NCBI RefSeq assembly: GCF_019219065.1
Contig: NZ_JAHUWK010000002.1
Location: forward strand, 372,001-436,000
DNA length: 64,000 nucleotides
Direction: 5' to 3'
Origin: Duganella sp. sic0402
GTDB lineage: Bacteria; Pseudomonadota; Gammaproteobacteria; Burkholderiales; Burkholderiaceae_D
In this document: one piece after another, positions 47,912 through 59,329 of the stretch
Layout: every line of letters begins with the position of its first letter
How positions within the stretch are numbered: the first letter of the stretch is position 1
Notes under the pieces: generated by a model
What the model was told of the DNA's origin: nothing
The model's input: only the letters and a program-made list of their open reading frames with translations
The model's database searches: none
Position numbers and translations under genes: made by a program

Positions 47912-49690
47912 TTAGAAAGTACGTGGTTTCGGTTTGAAGGTATCAACCGTCAGCGGCTTGGTCACGACTGCTTTGTAATCCAGTCGGTTGCCTTCCGAGT
48001 ACCACAGGGTATGCTTCATCCAGTTGTCGTCGTCGCGGTGCGGGTAATCGTCGTGGGCGTGGGCGCCGCGCGATTCTTTACGCGCTGCTGCCGAGACGAT
48101 GGTGGCTTTCGCGGTCTCGATCAGGTTGTCCAGTTCCAGTGCTTCCACGCGGGCGGTGTTGAACACTTTCGACTTGTCCTTGAACGAGACGTGCTTGCGG
48201 CGCTCGTCCAGTTTCATGATCTCTTCGACGCCTTTTTGCAGCATGTCGTCGGTACGGAACACGCCACAGAACTTCTGCATCGAAGCGCGGATGTCGTTGG
48301 CGACGCCCTGCACTTTTTCGCCGCCGGTCGAGGTTTCCAGCTTGTTCAGGCGGTTCAGCGCGAAGTCGGCGGCGTCCTTCGGCAGCGGTTTGTTTTCCTT
48401 CTGCTTCAGGTTCGATGCGACCACGTGGTTGCCGGCCGCGCGGCCGAATACCACCAGGTCCAGCAGCGAGTTGGTGCCCAGGCGGTTGGCGCCGTGCACC
48501 GATACGCAGGCGCATTCGCCGATCGCGTACAGGCCGTTGACCACTTTCTGCGTGCCGTCGCCGTTCGGCGTAACGACCTGACCGTGGATATTGGTCGGGA
48601 TGCCGCCCATCTGATAGTGGATGGTCGGCACGACTGGAATTGGTTCCTTGGTCGCATCGACGTTGGCGAACTTGTGGCCGATTTCCAGAATCGATGGCAG
48701 ACGCTTCTCGATGGTGTCCTTGCCGATGTGGCGCAGGTCCAGCATGACGTGGTCTTTGTTCGGACCGCAGCCGCGGCCTTCCTTGATCTCCTGGTCCATC
48801 GAGCGGGACACGAAGTCGCGCGGCGCCAGGTCTTTCAGCGTCGGCGCATAGCGCTCCATGAAGCGTTCGCCTTCCGAGTTGATCAGGATACCGCCCTCAC
48901 CGCGTACACCTTCGGTGATCAGCACGCCCGCGCCGGCCACGCCGGTCGGGTGGAACTGCCAGAATTCCATGTCCTGCAGCGGCAGGCCGGCGCGTGCCGC
49001 CATGCCCATGCCGTCGCCGGTGTTGATGAAGGCATTGGTCGACGCGGCGAAGATACGGCCGGCGCCACCGGTAGCGAAGATGGTGGTCTTGGCTTCCAGG
49101 ATCATGACATCGCCGGTTTCCATTTCCAGCGCGACCACGCCAACCACATCGCCTTCGGCGTCGCGGATCAGGTCCAGCGCCATCCACTCAACGAAGAAGT
49201 GGGTGCGGGCCTTGACGTTGCGCTGATACAGCGTGTGCAGCAGTGCGTGGCCGGTACGGTCAGCGGCGGCGCAGGCGCGCTGCACCGCTTTTTCACCGAA
49301 GTTGGCGGTATGGCCGCCGAACGGACGCTGATAGATGGTGCCGTCAGGATTACGGTCGAACGGCATGCCGAAGTGTTCCAGCTCGTAGACCACCTTCGGT
49401 GCTTCGCGGCACATGAATTCGATCGCATCCTGGTCGCCCAGGTAGTCGCCGCCTTTAACGGTGTCGAACATATGCCAGAACCAGTTGTCTTCCGCCATAT
49501 TGCCCAGCGAAGCGCCGATGCCGCCCTGGGCAGCCACGGTGTGCGAGCGGGTCGGGAAGACTTTCGACAGCACCGCCACATTCAGGCCGGCTTCGGCCAG
49601 TTGCAGCGATGCGCGCATGCCGGAGCCGCCGGCGCCGACGATTACCGCGTCAAAGCGGCGGGTTGGAATACCAGATTTAATAGCTGCCAC
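47912..49690 (-). CDS. sdhA: succinate dehydrogenase flavoprotein subunit
   Basis: Complex II catalytic subunit that oxidises succinate to fumarate. The FAD motif [13 protein letters not shown] is near residue 15, the flavin-linked histidine is in [12 protein letters not shown], and the active-site region [21 protein letters not shown] is intact. I place the start at a GTG at 49690 (reading [14 protein letters not shown], 592 residues), 2 nt after the sdhD stop with GGAG upstream. No ATG is available; another GTG at 49723 lies within sdhD. Confidence 0.95.
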   Translation of the reverse strand: MAAIKSGIPTRRFDAVIVGAGGSGMRASLQLAEAGLNVAVLSKVFPTRSHTVAAQGGIGASLGNMAEDNWFWHMFDTVKGGDYLGDQDAIEFMCREAPKVVYELEHFGMPFDRNPDGTIYQRPFGGHTANFGEKAVQRACAAADRTGHALLHTLYQRNVKARTHFFVEWMALDLIRDAEGDVVGVVALEMETGDVMILEAKTTIFATGGAGRIFAASTNAFINTGDGMGMAARAGLPLQDMEFWQFHPTGVAGAGVLITEGVRGEGGILINSEGERFMERYAPTLKDLAPRDFVSRSMDQEIKEGRGCGPNKDHVMLDLRHIGKDTIEKRLPSILEIGHKFANVDATKEPIPVVPTIHYQMGGIPTNIHGQVVTPNGDGTQKVVNGLYAIGECACVSVHGANRLGTNSLLDLVVFGRAAGNHVVASNLKQKENKPLPKDAADFALNRLNKLETSTGGEKVQGVANDIRASMQKFCGVFRTDDMLQKGVEEIMKLDERRKHVSFKDKSKVFNTARVEALELDNLIETAKATIVSAAARKESRGAHAHDDYPHRDDDNWMKHTLWYSEGNRLDYKAVVTKPLTVDTFKPKPRTF

Positions 49691-49692
49691 GA

Positions 49693-50064
49693 TTACACAC
49701 TCCAGATAATTTGAATCGACCACACGGCACAGCCGATCAGCCAGGCGATGGTGGCGATTTGCAGGAACAGGCGCAGGCCAACGGCGCGCACATAGTCCAT
49801 CCAGACGTCACGCATGCCTACCCAGGCGTGGTAGAACAGGCCGATCAGCGTCACGGCGCTGATCAGTTTGAACCATTGCTGGGCGAACAGGCCGGCCCAG
49901 CCTTCATAGGTGAAATTCTGGCCGGTCAGGAAAGCCAGCAGCAGGATGGCGGTGTATGCCACCATGATGACTGCGGTGACGCGCTGCACCAGCCAGTCCT
50001 TGACGCCGTAGTGGGCGCCTACAACGCGGCGCTTAGGGCCGATACCGTTATCGTTGATGGACAT
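49693..50064 (-). CDS. sdhD: succinate dehydrogenase membrane anchor subunit D
   Basis: A 123-residue protein with three membrane helices that, with SdhC, binds heme b and quinone. Landmarks are VQRVTAVIM and [16 protein letters not shown], which carries the heme-ligand histidine region. The ATG at 50064 lies one base after the sdhC stop (TGAAATG). Confidence 0.94.
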   Translation of the reverse strand: MSINDNGIGPKRRVVGAHYGVKDWLVQRVTAVIMVAYTAILLLAFLTGQNFTYEGWAGLFAQQWFKLISAVTLIGLFYHAWVGMRDVWMDYVRAVGLRLFLQIATIAWLIGCAVWSIQIIWSV

Positions 50065-50065
50065 T

Positions 50066-50488
50066 TCAGAATACTCCAAACAGTTTCAGGGCGATCAGGG
50101 CGGTCAGCACCAGGCTGATGACCAGGACGGTGATCGACGATTTACGCGCGGACTGTTTGTCCAGGCCAATGTGCAAGTCCATCACCAGGTGGCGAATGCC
50201 GGCGCACATATGGTGCAGGAAGCTCCAGCTCAGACCCAGGATGATCACTTTGACCAGCGGGTAGGTGACGAAACCTTCGTAGTAAGCGAAAGAGATCTCG
50301 GAACGCAGGGAATTCTGCAAGAGATACAGCACGAATGGCAGCAGCAGGAACATGCCGACGCCGGAAATACGGTGCAGGATGGACACATAAGCAGCTGGCG
50401 TCATACGGTAGTTGGACAGTTCGGTAACATGAATGTTACGGAACTCCGGCCGTTCTTTTTTAGGGGCTTCCCTTACGGCTTCTGACAT
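50066..50488 (-). CDS. sdhC: succinate dehydrogenase cytochrome b556 subunit C
   Basis: A 140-residue, three-helix membrane anchor. Family landmarks are SILHRISGVGMFLLLPF and LHHMCAGIRHLVMDLHIG, the latter with the heme-ligand histidine. First gene of sdhCDAB; a GGAGG site (AGGAGGTCTTG) precedes the ATG. Confidence 0.95.
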   Translation of the reverse strand: MSEAVREAPKKERPEFRNIHVTELSNYRMTPAAYVSILHRISGVGMFLLLPFVLYLLQNSLRSEISFAYYEGFVTYPLVKVIILGLSWSFLHHMCAGIRHLVMDLHIGLDKQSARKSSITVLVISLVLTALIALKLFGVF

Positions 50489-50559
50489 AACAAGACCTCC
50501 TCAGGCTAATACAAAATTTTGGTAAGACTGCGATTTTCGCCGATTTCCACTCTCATAAC

Positions 50560-50571
50560 CAATATCTATTG
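50560..50571. promoter_or_regulatory. palindrome in the sdhC upstream region
   Basis: CAATA-TC-TATTG is a 5+5 inverted repeat about 72 nt upstream of the sdhC start, in the AT-rich 202-base gap between sdhC and gntR. It could be an operator for the sdh operon. It does not resemble the mdh palindrome. Confidence 0.3.
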
Positions 50572-50690
50572 TTACATATAATAAAAATAGTGGTCGGCAT
50601 CACAACTGGCGGCTACTTTCTGTAGCTCAACGTATTATCAGCGCAACAATGCTACGGGCGTATGACCGGCGCCCCTGCGCTGCGTCTCCT

Positions 50691-51476
50691 TCAATTCAAC
50701 TCGTTGTGATAGTGATGGCGCTCGGTCAGGTACAGGCCGCGGCGCAGCTCGACCGGCTTGTCGCCATAGGTAAACGAGACCCGCTCCGACGCCAGCAGCG
50801 GCGTATTCACGGCAATTTTCAACAGCGCGGCATCGCCTTCGGCGGCGCAGACGGCGCGGATTTTTTCAGTGGCACGTATCATGCGCGTGCCGAATTCGGA
50901 TTCAAACAGCCCGTACATGGGACCTTTATACTCCTCCAGCCGTTCCGCAGTCAGCCCCTTAAAAGTGATACCCGGCAGCCACAGCTCCTCGACAATGGTC
51001 GGCACGCCGTCAAAATGCTGCACGCGCTTGACAAAGATCACGGCGTCGCCGGACTTCAGGTCCAGCAGGCGCGCCACGTCGGCCGGCGCGCGGGTGCGTT
51101 TGACTTCGATGAACTGGCTGACACCCGGATGCGGCACGCCCTCGTCGGGCATCAGCCGCAGGAAACGGAACTGGGCACGCTCCTCGTGGTGGGTGGAGAC
51201 GAAGGTCCCCTTGCCCTGCTTGCGCATCACCAGGTTCTCGGCAGCCAGCTCGTCGATCGCCTTGCGCACGGTACCCTGGCTGACCTTGAAGCGGTTGGCC
51301 AGTTCGACTTCGCTGGGAATCAGTTCACCCGGCTTCCATTCGCCGGACTGCAGGCTCTTGGTGATCAAGGCCTTGATTTGCTGGTAAAGCGGGGAGAAAG
51401 TAGGCGACACTGAGGCAGCACTACCGGCGCTTGCAGCGGTAGCATTGTGGCTCGGATTGGGTGGCGCGGAACTCAT
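50691..51476 (-). CDS. GntR-family (HutC/UTRA) transcriptional regulator
   Basis: A 261-residue regulator. The winged helix-turn-helix at about 30-95 (PLYQQIKALITKSLQSGEW, ELANRFKVSQGTVRKAIDEL) is followed by a UTRA ligand domain of the HutC subfamily. It lies between the sdh operon and divergent mdh, so it plausibly controls citric-acid-cycle genes; ligand unknown. The start used is the ATG at 51476. Confidence 0.9.
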   Translation of the reverse strand: MSSAPPNPSHNATAASAGSAASVSPTFSPLYQQIKALITKSLQSGEWKPGELIPSEVELANRFKVSQGTVRKAIDELAAENLVMRKQGKGTFVSTHHEERAQFRFLRLMPDEGVPHPGVSQFIEVKRTRAPADVARLLDLKSGDAVIFVKRVQHFDGVPTIVEELWLPGITFKGLTAERLEEYKGPMYGLFESEFGTRMIRATEKIRAVCAAEGDAALLKIAVNTPLLASERVSFTYGDKPVELRRGLYLTERHHYHNELN

Positions 51477-51535
51477 AGACCAAGATTTCACCACAAATGA
51501 ACAGTGCCGTCCAGAAAAAACGGCAATAACTTATC

Positions 51536-51551
51536 TGTCTTATATAAGACA
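51536..51551. promoter_or_regulatory. perfect 16-bp palindrome, candidate GntR operator
   Basis: TGTCTTATATAAGACA is perfectly palindromic and lies 10 nt upstream of the mdh promoter -35 box and 59 nt upstream of gntR. The GT...AC ends fit the general form of GntR-family operators. A second, looser CTTATA...TATAAG repeat lies downstream. Confidence 0.6.
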
Positions 51552-51561
51552 TAAGATAGGA

Positions 51562-51590
51562 TTGACAGATAGTGGCGGCAGGCCTACACT
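51562..51590 (+). promoter_or_regulatory. strong sigma-70 promoter for mdh
   Basis: TTGACA at 51562-51567 and TACACT at 51585-51590 are spaced by exactly 17 nt. The mdh ATG is about 120 nt downstream. Confidence 0.7.
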
Positions 51591-51601
51591 CCCCGCCAGC
51601 A

Positions 51602-51623
51602 CTTATAGATACATCATTATAAG
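51602..51623. promoter_or_regulatory. second CTTATA/TATAAG inverted repeat upstream of mdh
   Basis: CTTATA (51602-51607) and TATAAG (51618-51623) repeat the half-sites of the upstream palindrome, 10 nt apart, near the expected transcription start of mdh. A roadblock site for the same repressor is a reasonable guess. Confidence 0.4.
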
Positions 51624-51713
51624 CGTCTAATTTTGCAGTATGATTACGATTTCCCGGACCGGCCGACGGTCCAGCTTCAAGAACGTTTTACTTACACACT
51701 TTGGAGATTCATC

Positions 51714-52703
51714 ATGGCTAAAACCCCATTGCGCGTTGCTGTCACCGGCGCCGCTGGTCAAATCGGTTACGCACTGCTGTTCCGCATCGCCAACGGCGAC
51801 ATGCTCGGCAAAGATCAACCAGTTATTCTGCAACTGCTGGAAATCGCCGACGAGAAGGCACAGAAGGCGCTGAAGGGCGTCATGATGGAGATCGACGATT
51901 GCGCATTCCCGCTGCTGGCTGAAATGACCGCCCACTCCGACCCGCTGACCGCCTTCAAGGATGTCGACTACGCAGTGCTGGTCGGCGCCCGTCCGCGCGG
52001 CCCAGGCATGGAGCGTAAAGACCTGCTGGAAGCCAACGCGCAGATCTTCACCGCCCAGGGCAAAGCACTGGACGCGGTCGCTTCGCGCAACGTCAAAGTG
52101 CTGGTGGTCGGCAACCCAGCCAACACCAACGCCTACATCGCCATGAAATCGGCGCCATCGCTGCCAGCCAAGAACTTCACCGCCATGCTGCGCCTGGACC
52201 ACAACCGCGCGCTGTCGCAAGTGGCTGCCAAAACCGGCACCCAGGTGAAAGACATCGAGAAGCTGACCGTATGGGGCAATCACTCGCCGACCATGTATGC
52301 TGACTACCGCTTCGCTACCGTAGGCGGCAAAAACGTCAAAGACCTGATCAACGATCAGGAATGGAACGCCAACACCTTCCTGCCTACCGTCGGCAAACGC
52401 GGTGCAGCGATCATCGAAGCGCGCGGCCTGTCGTCGGCTGCTTCGGCCGCCAACGCCGCCATCGACCACGTGCATGACTGGCACGTCGGCACCAACGGCA
52501 AGTGGACCACCATGGGTGTTCCTTCGGATGGTTCGTACGGCATCCCTGAAGGCATCGTGTTCGGCTTCCCTGTGACCACCGAAAACGGCGAATACAAAAT
52601 CGTTCAAGGCCTGGACATCGACGCCTTCTCGCAAGAGCGCATCAACCTGACCCTGAAAGAACTGACCGAAGAGCGCGAAGGCGTCAAGCACCTGCTGCCG
52701 TAA
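51714..52703 (+). CDS. mdh: malate dehydrogenase
   Basis: NAD-dependent oxidation of malate to oxaloacetate. The 329-residue product starts [22 protein letters not shown], and has the substrate arginines in [22 protein letters not shown] and the catalytic histidine in [11 protein letters not shown]. This is the longer, cytosolic-like type common in betaproteobacteria. The ATG at 51714 follows GGAG; in-frame upstream codons are excluded because they precede it in the leader. Confidence 0.97.
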   Translation: MAKTPLRVAVTGAAGQIGYALLFRIANGDMLGKDQPVILQLLEIADEKAQKALKGVMMEIDDCAFPLLAEMTAHSDPLTAFKDVDYAVLVGARPRGPGMERKDLLEANAQIFTAQGKALDAVASRNVKVLVVGNPANTNAYIAMKSAPSLPAKNFTAMLRLDHNRALSQVAAKTGTQVKDIEKLTVWGNHSPTMYADYRFATVGGKNVKDLINDQEWNANTFLPTVGKRGAAIIEARGLSSAASAANAAIDHVHDWHVGTNGKWTTMGVPSDGSYGIPEGIVFGFPVTTENGEYKIVQGLDIDAFSQERINLTLKELTEEREGVKHLLP

Positions 52704-52817
52704 GCTTCTTCCCCTTTCGTGGAACCGGTTAAACAACCGATCCGCCGCACCCGCCGCGCTGCCGAGAGCAGCGCGGCGGTTATTTCTTCTACCGACCGAT
52801 TATCAGACCCTACCCGC

Positions 52818-53822
52818 ATGCACCCATCCGAGGTTTTATTCCAGGGTAACCGCCAGCCACTGCTGCTGCCAGCCTGTGATCACTACGCCGGCTCCGAAAA
52901 GCTGATGCGCAAGTCGATCGCCCTGCAACAAGAACTTGGTCCACTGTTCGACATCACCCTCGATTGCGAAGACGGCGCCAGCGCCGGCAACGAGGAAGCC
53001 CACGCCCGGCTGGTGGTCGAGCTGCTCAACTCCGACGACAACCGCTTCAACCGCATCGGCGCGCGCGTGCACGATATCGCCAGCCCTTATTTTGCGCAGG
53101 ACGTCGAGATCATCTGCGCCGCCGCCAAACGGCTGGCCTACATCGTCATCCCCAAGGTCAACGGCATCGACGAGCTGGCACGCGCCATCAAGCTGATTAA
53201 CACCCACGCCGGCAAGGCCGGCCGCAAGGACCTGCCGGTGCACGTGCTGATCGAGACTCACGGCGCGCTGCACGATGTCTACGCCATCGCCGCCCTGCCC
53301 CAGGTGCAGTGCCTGTCGTTCGGCATCATGGACTTCGTCTCGTCGCACTACGGCGCGATCCCCGGCGCGGCAATGCGCACGCCCGGCCAGTTCACCCATC
53401 CGCTGGTGGTGCGCGCCAAGCTGGACATCGCCGCCGCCTGCCACGCGCACGGCAAAGTGCCGTCGCATAATGTGACCACCGAAATCAAGGACACTGCGGT
53501 GGCCGCCAATGACGCTCAGCGCGCCGCCGCCGAATTCGGCTATACGCGCATGTGGAGCATCCACCCGAACCAGATCAAGCCGATCATCAAGACCTTCACG
53601 CCGCGCCTGTCGGAAGTGAGCGAGGCGGCCGCCATCCTGCACGAAGCCGCAGCCGTGCAATGGGGTCCCATCTCCCAAAATGGGCGCTTGCACGACCGTG
53701 CCAGCTATAGATATTATTGGACCGTTTTGCAGCGCGCCAAACTGGCGGGCCTGAGCCTGCCAGAATCGGTGGCGCCGCTGTTCAACGGTCTCTCCACCGA
53801 CCAGCCACAGGAAGCAAACTAA
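52818..53822 (+). CDS. CitE-like HpcH/HpaI aldolase/lyase family protein
   Basis: A 334-residue TIM-barrel protein related to the citrate lyase beta chain and malyl-CoA lyases. Landmarks are LDCEDGASAGNEEAHA, with the metal-binding acid, IPKVNGIDEL, HVLIETHGALHDV and FGIMDFVSSHYG. No other citrate lyase gene (citD, citF) is nearby, so it more likely cleaves a CoA thioester such as malyl-CoA; substrate unproven. It lies 114 nt after mdh and its stop shares a base with the next ATG (TAATG). Confidence 0.85.
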   Translation: MHPSEVLFQGNRQPLLLPACDHYAGSEKLMRKSIALQQELGPLFDITLDCEDGASAGNEEAHARLVVELLNSDDNRFNRIGARVHDIASPYFAQDVEIICAAAKRLAYIVIPKVNGIDELARAIKLINTHAGKAGRKDLPVHVLIETHGALHDVYAIAALPQVQCLSFGIMDFVSSHYGAIPGAAMRTPGQFTHPLVVRAKLDIAAACHAHGKVPSHNVTTEIKDTAVAANDAQRAAAEFGYTRMWSIHPNQIKPIIKTFTPRLSEVSEAAAILHEAAAVQWGPISQNGRLHDRASYRYYWTVLQRAKLAGLSLPESVAPLFNGLSTDQPQEAN

Positions 53823-54331
53823 TGTCGATCTCCAAATTATTCATGGCCTGCAGCCTCGCGCTGGCCTCGCTGACCCTTGCCGCCGGCGCCCACGCCGAAA
53901 GCGACGTCAAGAAACCAGTCAAGAAGGAAGCCGCCAAAAAGCCTGCCACCAAGGCCAAGAAAACCGCCGCCAAGCCGGTCGAGCCGAAAGCGCCGAACGA
54001 GGAAGAGGACGAGCCAGTCATTACCGATACCGCCGCCACCGACTTCGACTGCGAACTGGGCAACAAGATCACCATCTACCAGAACGCTGGCGACGACGGC
54101 CACATCGCGCTGCGCTGGAAGAAGCGCCTGCACCGCCTGACGCGCGTTGGCACCACCACCGGCGCCCAGCGTTTCGAGAACAAGCTGTATGGCCTGATCT
54201 GGATCGGTATCCCGGCCAAGGGCATGCTGCTGGACTCCAAGCAGAACCGCCAGCTGGCCAACGAGTGCCGCAATGCCGAGCAGCTGAAGCCAGTGGCGAT
54301 CACCGAAACGCCGGCCAACACGCTTCAATAA
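53822..54331 (+). CDS. exported MliC-like protein
   Basis: A 169-residue protein with a signal peptide (cut near AHA-ES, residue 25), a Lys/Ala/Pro linker, and a C-terminal domain from about 85 with two cysteines (FDCELGNKITIY and LANECRNAE). The layout and the segment LTRVGTTTGAQRFENKLYGLIWIG resemble MliC, an inhibitor of C-type lysozyme. Similarity judged by eye only. It overlaps the lyase stop by one base. Confidence 0.65.
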   Translation: MSISKLFMACSLALASLTLAAGAHAESDVKKPVKKEAAKKPATKAKKTAAKPVEPKAPNEEEDEPVITDTAATDFDCELGNKITIYQNAGDDGHIALRWKKRLHRLTRVGTTTGAQRFENKLYGLIWIGIPAKGMLLDSKQNRQLANECRNAEQLKPVAITETPANTLQ

Positions 54332-54397
54332 ACGCAGTCCCAAAACGCAACACCACGCTTTTTAATACTAGACGATACCCAATACGAAGGAGAGGTC

Positions 54398-57106
<2,709 letters not shown>

Positions 57107-57127
57107 TGCGTTAGTCAGGCAACCTTC

Positions 57128-57154
57128 AAAAGCCGGGCTTGCCCGGCTTTTTTT
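57128..57154 (+). terminator. intrinsic terminator after acnA
   Basis: AAAAGCCGGGC, a TT turn, GCCCGGC and a T-run, 22 nt after the acnA stop. Confidence 0.92.
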
Positions 57155-57251
57155 ATGCACGTTTGCCGAATCAACTACAATAGGCGCCATAAGGGTTATC
57201 ATCTGCATGACTGATCCGTTTATTCACTTTTAATGAGACTCTTATTGCGCT

Positions 57252-58514
57252 ATGCGTCGTTCATCTAAAGCTTCATCCCAAAAACTGTCTGCCGAGAGCC
57301 AGCGCCTCGCCACCTACGCCCAGGCTGTCGGGCAGGCGGCCAGCCGTATCGAAGAGCGGGCCTGGGAACACTCTCTCGATGCGCAGCTCCAGAAACTCCT
57401 GAAGACCGGTCACCAGGACACCATCGACGCCACCCTCAACGCGCTGTTCAAGGAAGACCTGAACGGCTACGACGTGCTGATGGACAGCGTGGAAGCGGTC
57501 AGCGAATCCAGCCACCTCGCCATCGACACCGCCGACGGCGTCAGCAAGCCGTTCGACGTGCTGCTGGTGGCCGCGCCCATCCTGGCCTGGACCCGCTTTG
57601 CTATTGCCTCCGGCGCGATCCCGTCCGACATCCTGCAAACGCTGACGGCGCACTTCGCCGCGCACCTGCTGGCGGACGGCACGCAGCTAGCGATGTCGCC
57701 GACGCTGTTCTCCATCGATCAGCTGCCGCGCAGCCACGTGGAAACCTACGGCAAAGTACAAAAGCTGGCGCAGGCCGCGCTCAAGGGCACGGCGCTGAAA
57801 GCCGACACCAAGGTGCCGGAAACCGCCCCCTTCCTGGCTGACACCCGCTACCTGCTGGTGGCCGTGGTGGCGCCAGCCGGCGCGCCGCTGTTCCGCTGGC
57901 AGATGCCGGAGCACCAGGCCAACTTTGCCGCCGAGCGCAGCAGCGCGCTAGAGCAATGGCGTACGCAGGCGACACCAACCGTCAACCGTCTGCTGCCGGG
58001 TTGCGGCGTCGAACTGCTGCTGCCGGAGGCCTACTACATGGCTTGCCGCGAGGCGGACAAGCTGATCCGTCCGGTGTCGATCCGCGCCGCCGTGCACTAC
58101 CTGACCCACACGCTGGATGTGGAACCAACGGAGCTGCGCGCGGTGATCGCCGGCTTTGGCGAGGAAAGCGCCGAAGCGCAGGTAGACGAATATCGCGTAG
58201 CGTTCACGCAACGCTCGTCAACGGATGTGATTTACGGCGTGGTATGGCCGCTGTACGGCCAGGAAGATGAGGAAGGGACGCCGCCGGAAGGTCCGGGCGC
58301 GCTGACTGCGGTGCAAAAACCGGTCACGCCGGTGGACGACATCATCTCGCACCTGAACGAGGCCGGCATCACGCAGATCAAGAAGCATAACGAACGTTAT
58401 GTGGTCGAGTTCTGCGACGACTGCGGTGCGCCGCTGTTCGCCGACCCGCAAGGCGAACTGGCCCACGCCGAAATGCCCGAAGACGCCCCCGCCGGCACCG
58501 AGCACTTCCACTAA
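57252..58514 (+). CDS. DUF2863 family protein
   Basis: A 420-residue soluble protein of a family largely confined to betaproteobacteria, function unknown. The body is alanine-rich and mainly helical, starting MRRSSKASSQKLSAESQRLATYAQAVG. Near the C-terminus EFCDDCGAPLFAD resembles one half of a zinc ribbon. Alone on its strand, bounded by terminators. Confidence 0.85.
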   Translation: MRRSSKASSQKLSAESQRLATYAQAVGQAASRIEERAWEHSLDAQLQKLLKTGHQDTIDATLNALFKEDLNGYDVLMDSVEAVSESSHLAIDTADGVSKPFDVLLVAAPILAWTRFAIASGAIPSDILQTLTAHFAAHLLADGTQLAMSPTLFSIDQLPRSHVETYGKVQKLAQAALKGTALKADTKVPETAPFLADTRYLLVAVVAPAGAPLFRWQMPEHQANFAAERSSALEQWRTQATPTVNRLLPGCGVELLLPEAYYMACREADKLIRPVSIRAAVHYLTHTLDVEPTELRAVIAGFGEESAEAQVDEYRVAFTQRSSTDVIYGVVWPLYGQEDEEGTPPEGPGALTAVQKPVTPVDDIISHLNEAGITQIKKHNERYVVEFCDDCGAPLFADPQGELAHAEMPEDAPAGTEHFH

Positions 58515-58549
58515 GTAAAAAGCCCCTCACTTCGAGGGGCTTTTTACTT
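58513..58549. terminator. 16-bp bidirectional terminator
   Basis: AAGTAAAAAGCCCCTC and GAGGGGCTTTTTACTT are perfectly complementary around a 5-base loop. It overlaps the stops of the convergent DUF2863 and small membrane protein genes. Confidence 0.93.
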
Positions 58550-58834
58550 CTGCGGTGGGATATTGATAATGATGGCGGGCGGTGTTTGCGCCGGCTGAGC
58601 CTGCGCTGCCTGAACAGGCACGGCTATAGGCCTGGCTTCCTGCCTGCTGGCTGCGAAATACAAGCCGCCAAAGCCGAGAAACATGCCAACCATCGAGGCA
58701 ACCATCCAGCGATAACCCTCGGCGGCCATCTTGTGCATTTCCGAACGAAAAGCTTCGATATCCGACTTGGTGGCCAAGGTCGGCAGTATCGTATCGAAGC
58801 GCATCTCCAGCGCAGTTTGGCGGTCGTTGTCCAT
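58544..58834 (-). CDS. small single-pass membrane protein (DUF1640-like)
   Basis: A 96-residue protein: helical N-terminus (LEMRFDTILPTLATKSDIEAFRSEM), one membrane segment near 42-62 (WMVASMVGMFLGFGGLYFAA) and a Pro/Ala-rich tail. The TKSDIE...E pattern before the helix resembles DUF1640-type coiled-coil membrane proteins. Function unknown. Its stop lies inside the shared terminator. Confidence 0.7.
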   Translation of the reverse strand: MDNDRQTALEMRFDTILPTLATKSDIEAFRSEMHKMAAEGYRWMVASMVGMFLGFGGLYFAASRQEARPIAVPVQAAQAQPAQTPPAIIINIPPQK

Positions 58835-58862
58835 GCATCCAGCTTAGGACAAAACACCCATC

Positions 58863-59327
58863 CTACCAAGTGGAGAACGGCTTCTTAATCAGGTTCGAGT
58901 TGAGATAGCGCAGATCTTCGGTGACTTCATCGCCGATCCAGCCCGGCTTGTCGAACTGCTGGTCTTCCGACTGCAATTCGATCTCCGCCACCACCAGGCC
59001 GGCGTTCACGCCGAGGAACTCATCCACTTCCCACACATTGCCGGCAAACGTAATCCGGCGGCGATACTTCTCGATCAGCGGCCGCTCGCACAAACCGTCG
59101 AGCAGCTCGGCCGCATCGGCAACAGGAATCTCATATTCCCACTCGCCGCGCGTGGCGCCCTTGTTGGCGCCCTTGACCGTAATCACCGCCCGCTCGCCCT
59201 CAATGCGCACGCGCACCACCCGCTGCTTGTCCGACGACAGATAGCCCTGCTTGAAGAACACCGGCTCCCCAAGCTTCATCCAACCATCCCCGGACAGCAG
59301 GAACTTGCGCTCGATCTCGACGCCCAT
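58863..59327 (-). CDS. CYTH-domain protein (triphosphate-tunnel phosphatase family)
   Basis: A 154-residue protein with the CYTH signature EIERKFLL at residues 4-11 and alternating charged strands (RVRIEGERAVITVKG, WEYEIPV, VAEIELQSE) that line the triphosphate tunnel. Bacterial members hydrolyse inorganic triphosphate or similar substrates with Mg2+ or Mn2+. It starts 2 nt after the carboxypeptidase stop, so the two are translationally coupled. Confidence 0.88.
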   Translation of the reverse strand: MGVEIERKFLLSGDGWMKLGEPVFFKQGYLSSDKQRVVRVRIEGERAVITVKGANKGATRGEWEYEIPVADAAELLDGLCERPLIEKYRRRITFAGNVWEVDEFLGVNAGLVVAEIELQSEDQQFDKPGWIGDEVTEDLRYLNSNLIKKPFSTW

Positions 59328-59329
59328 GC

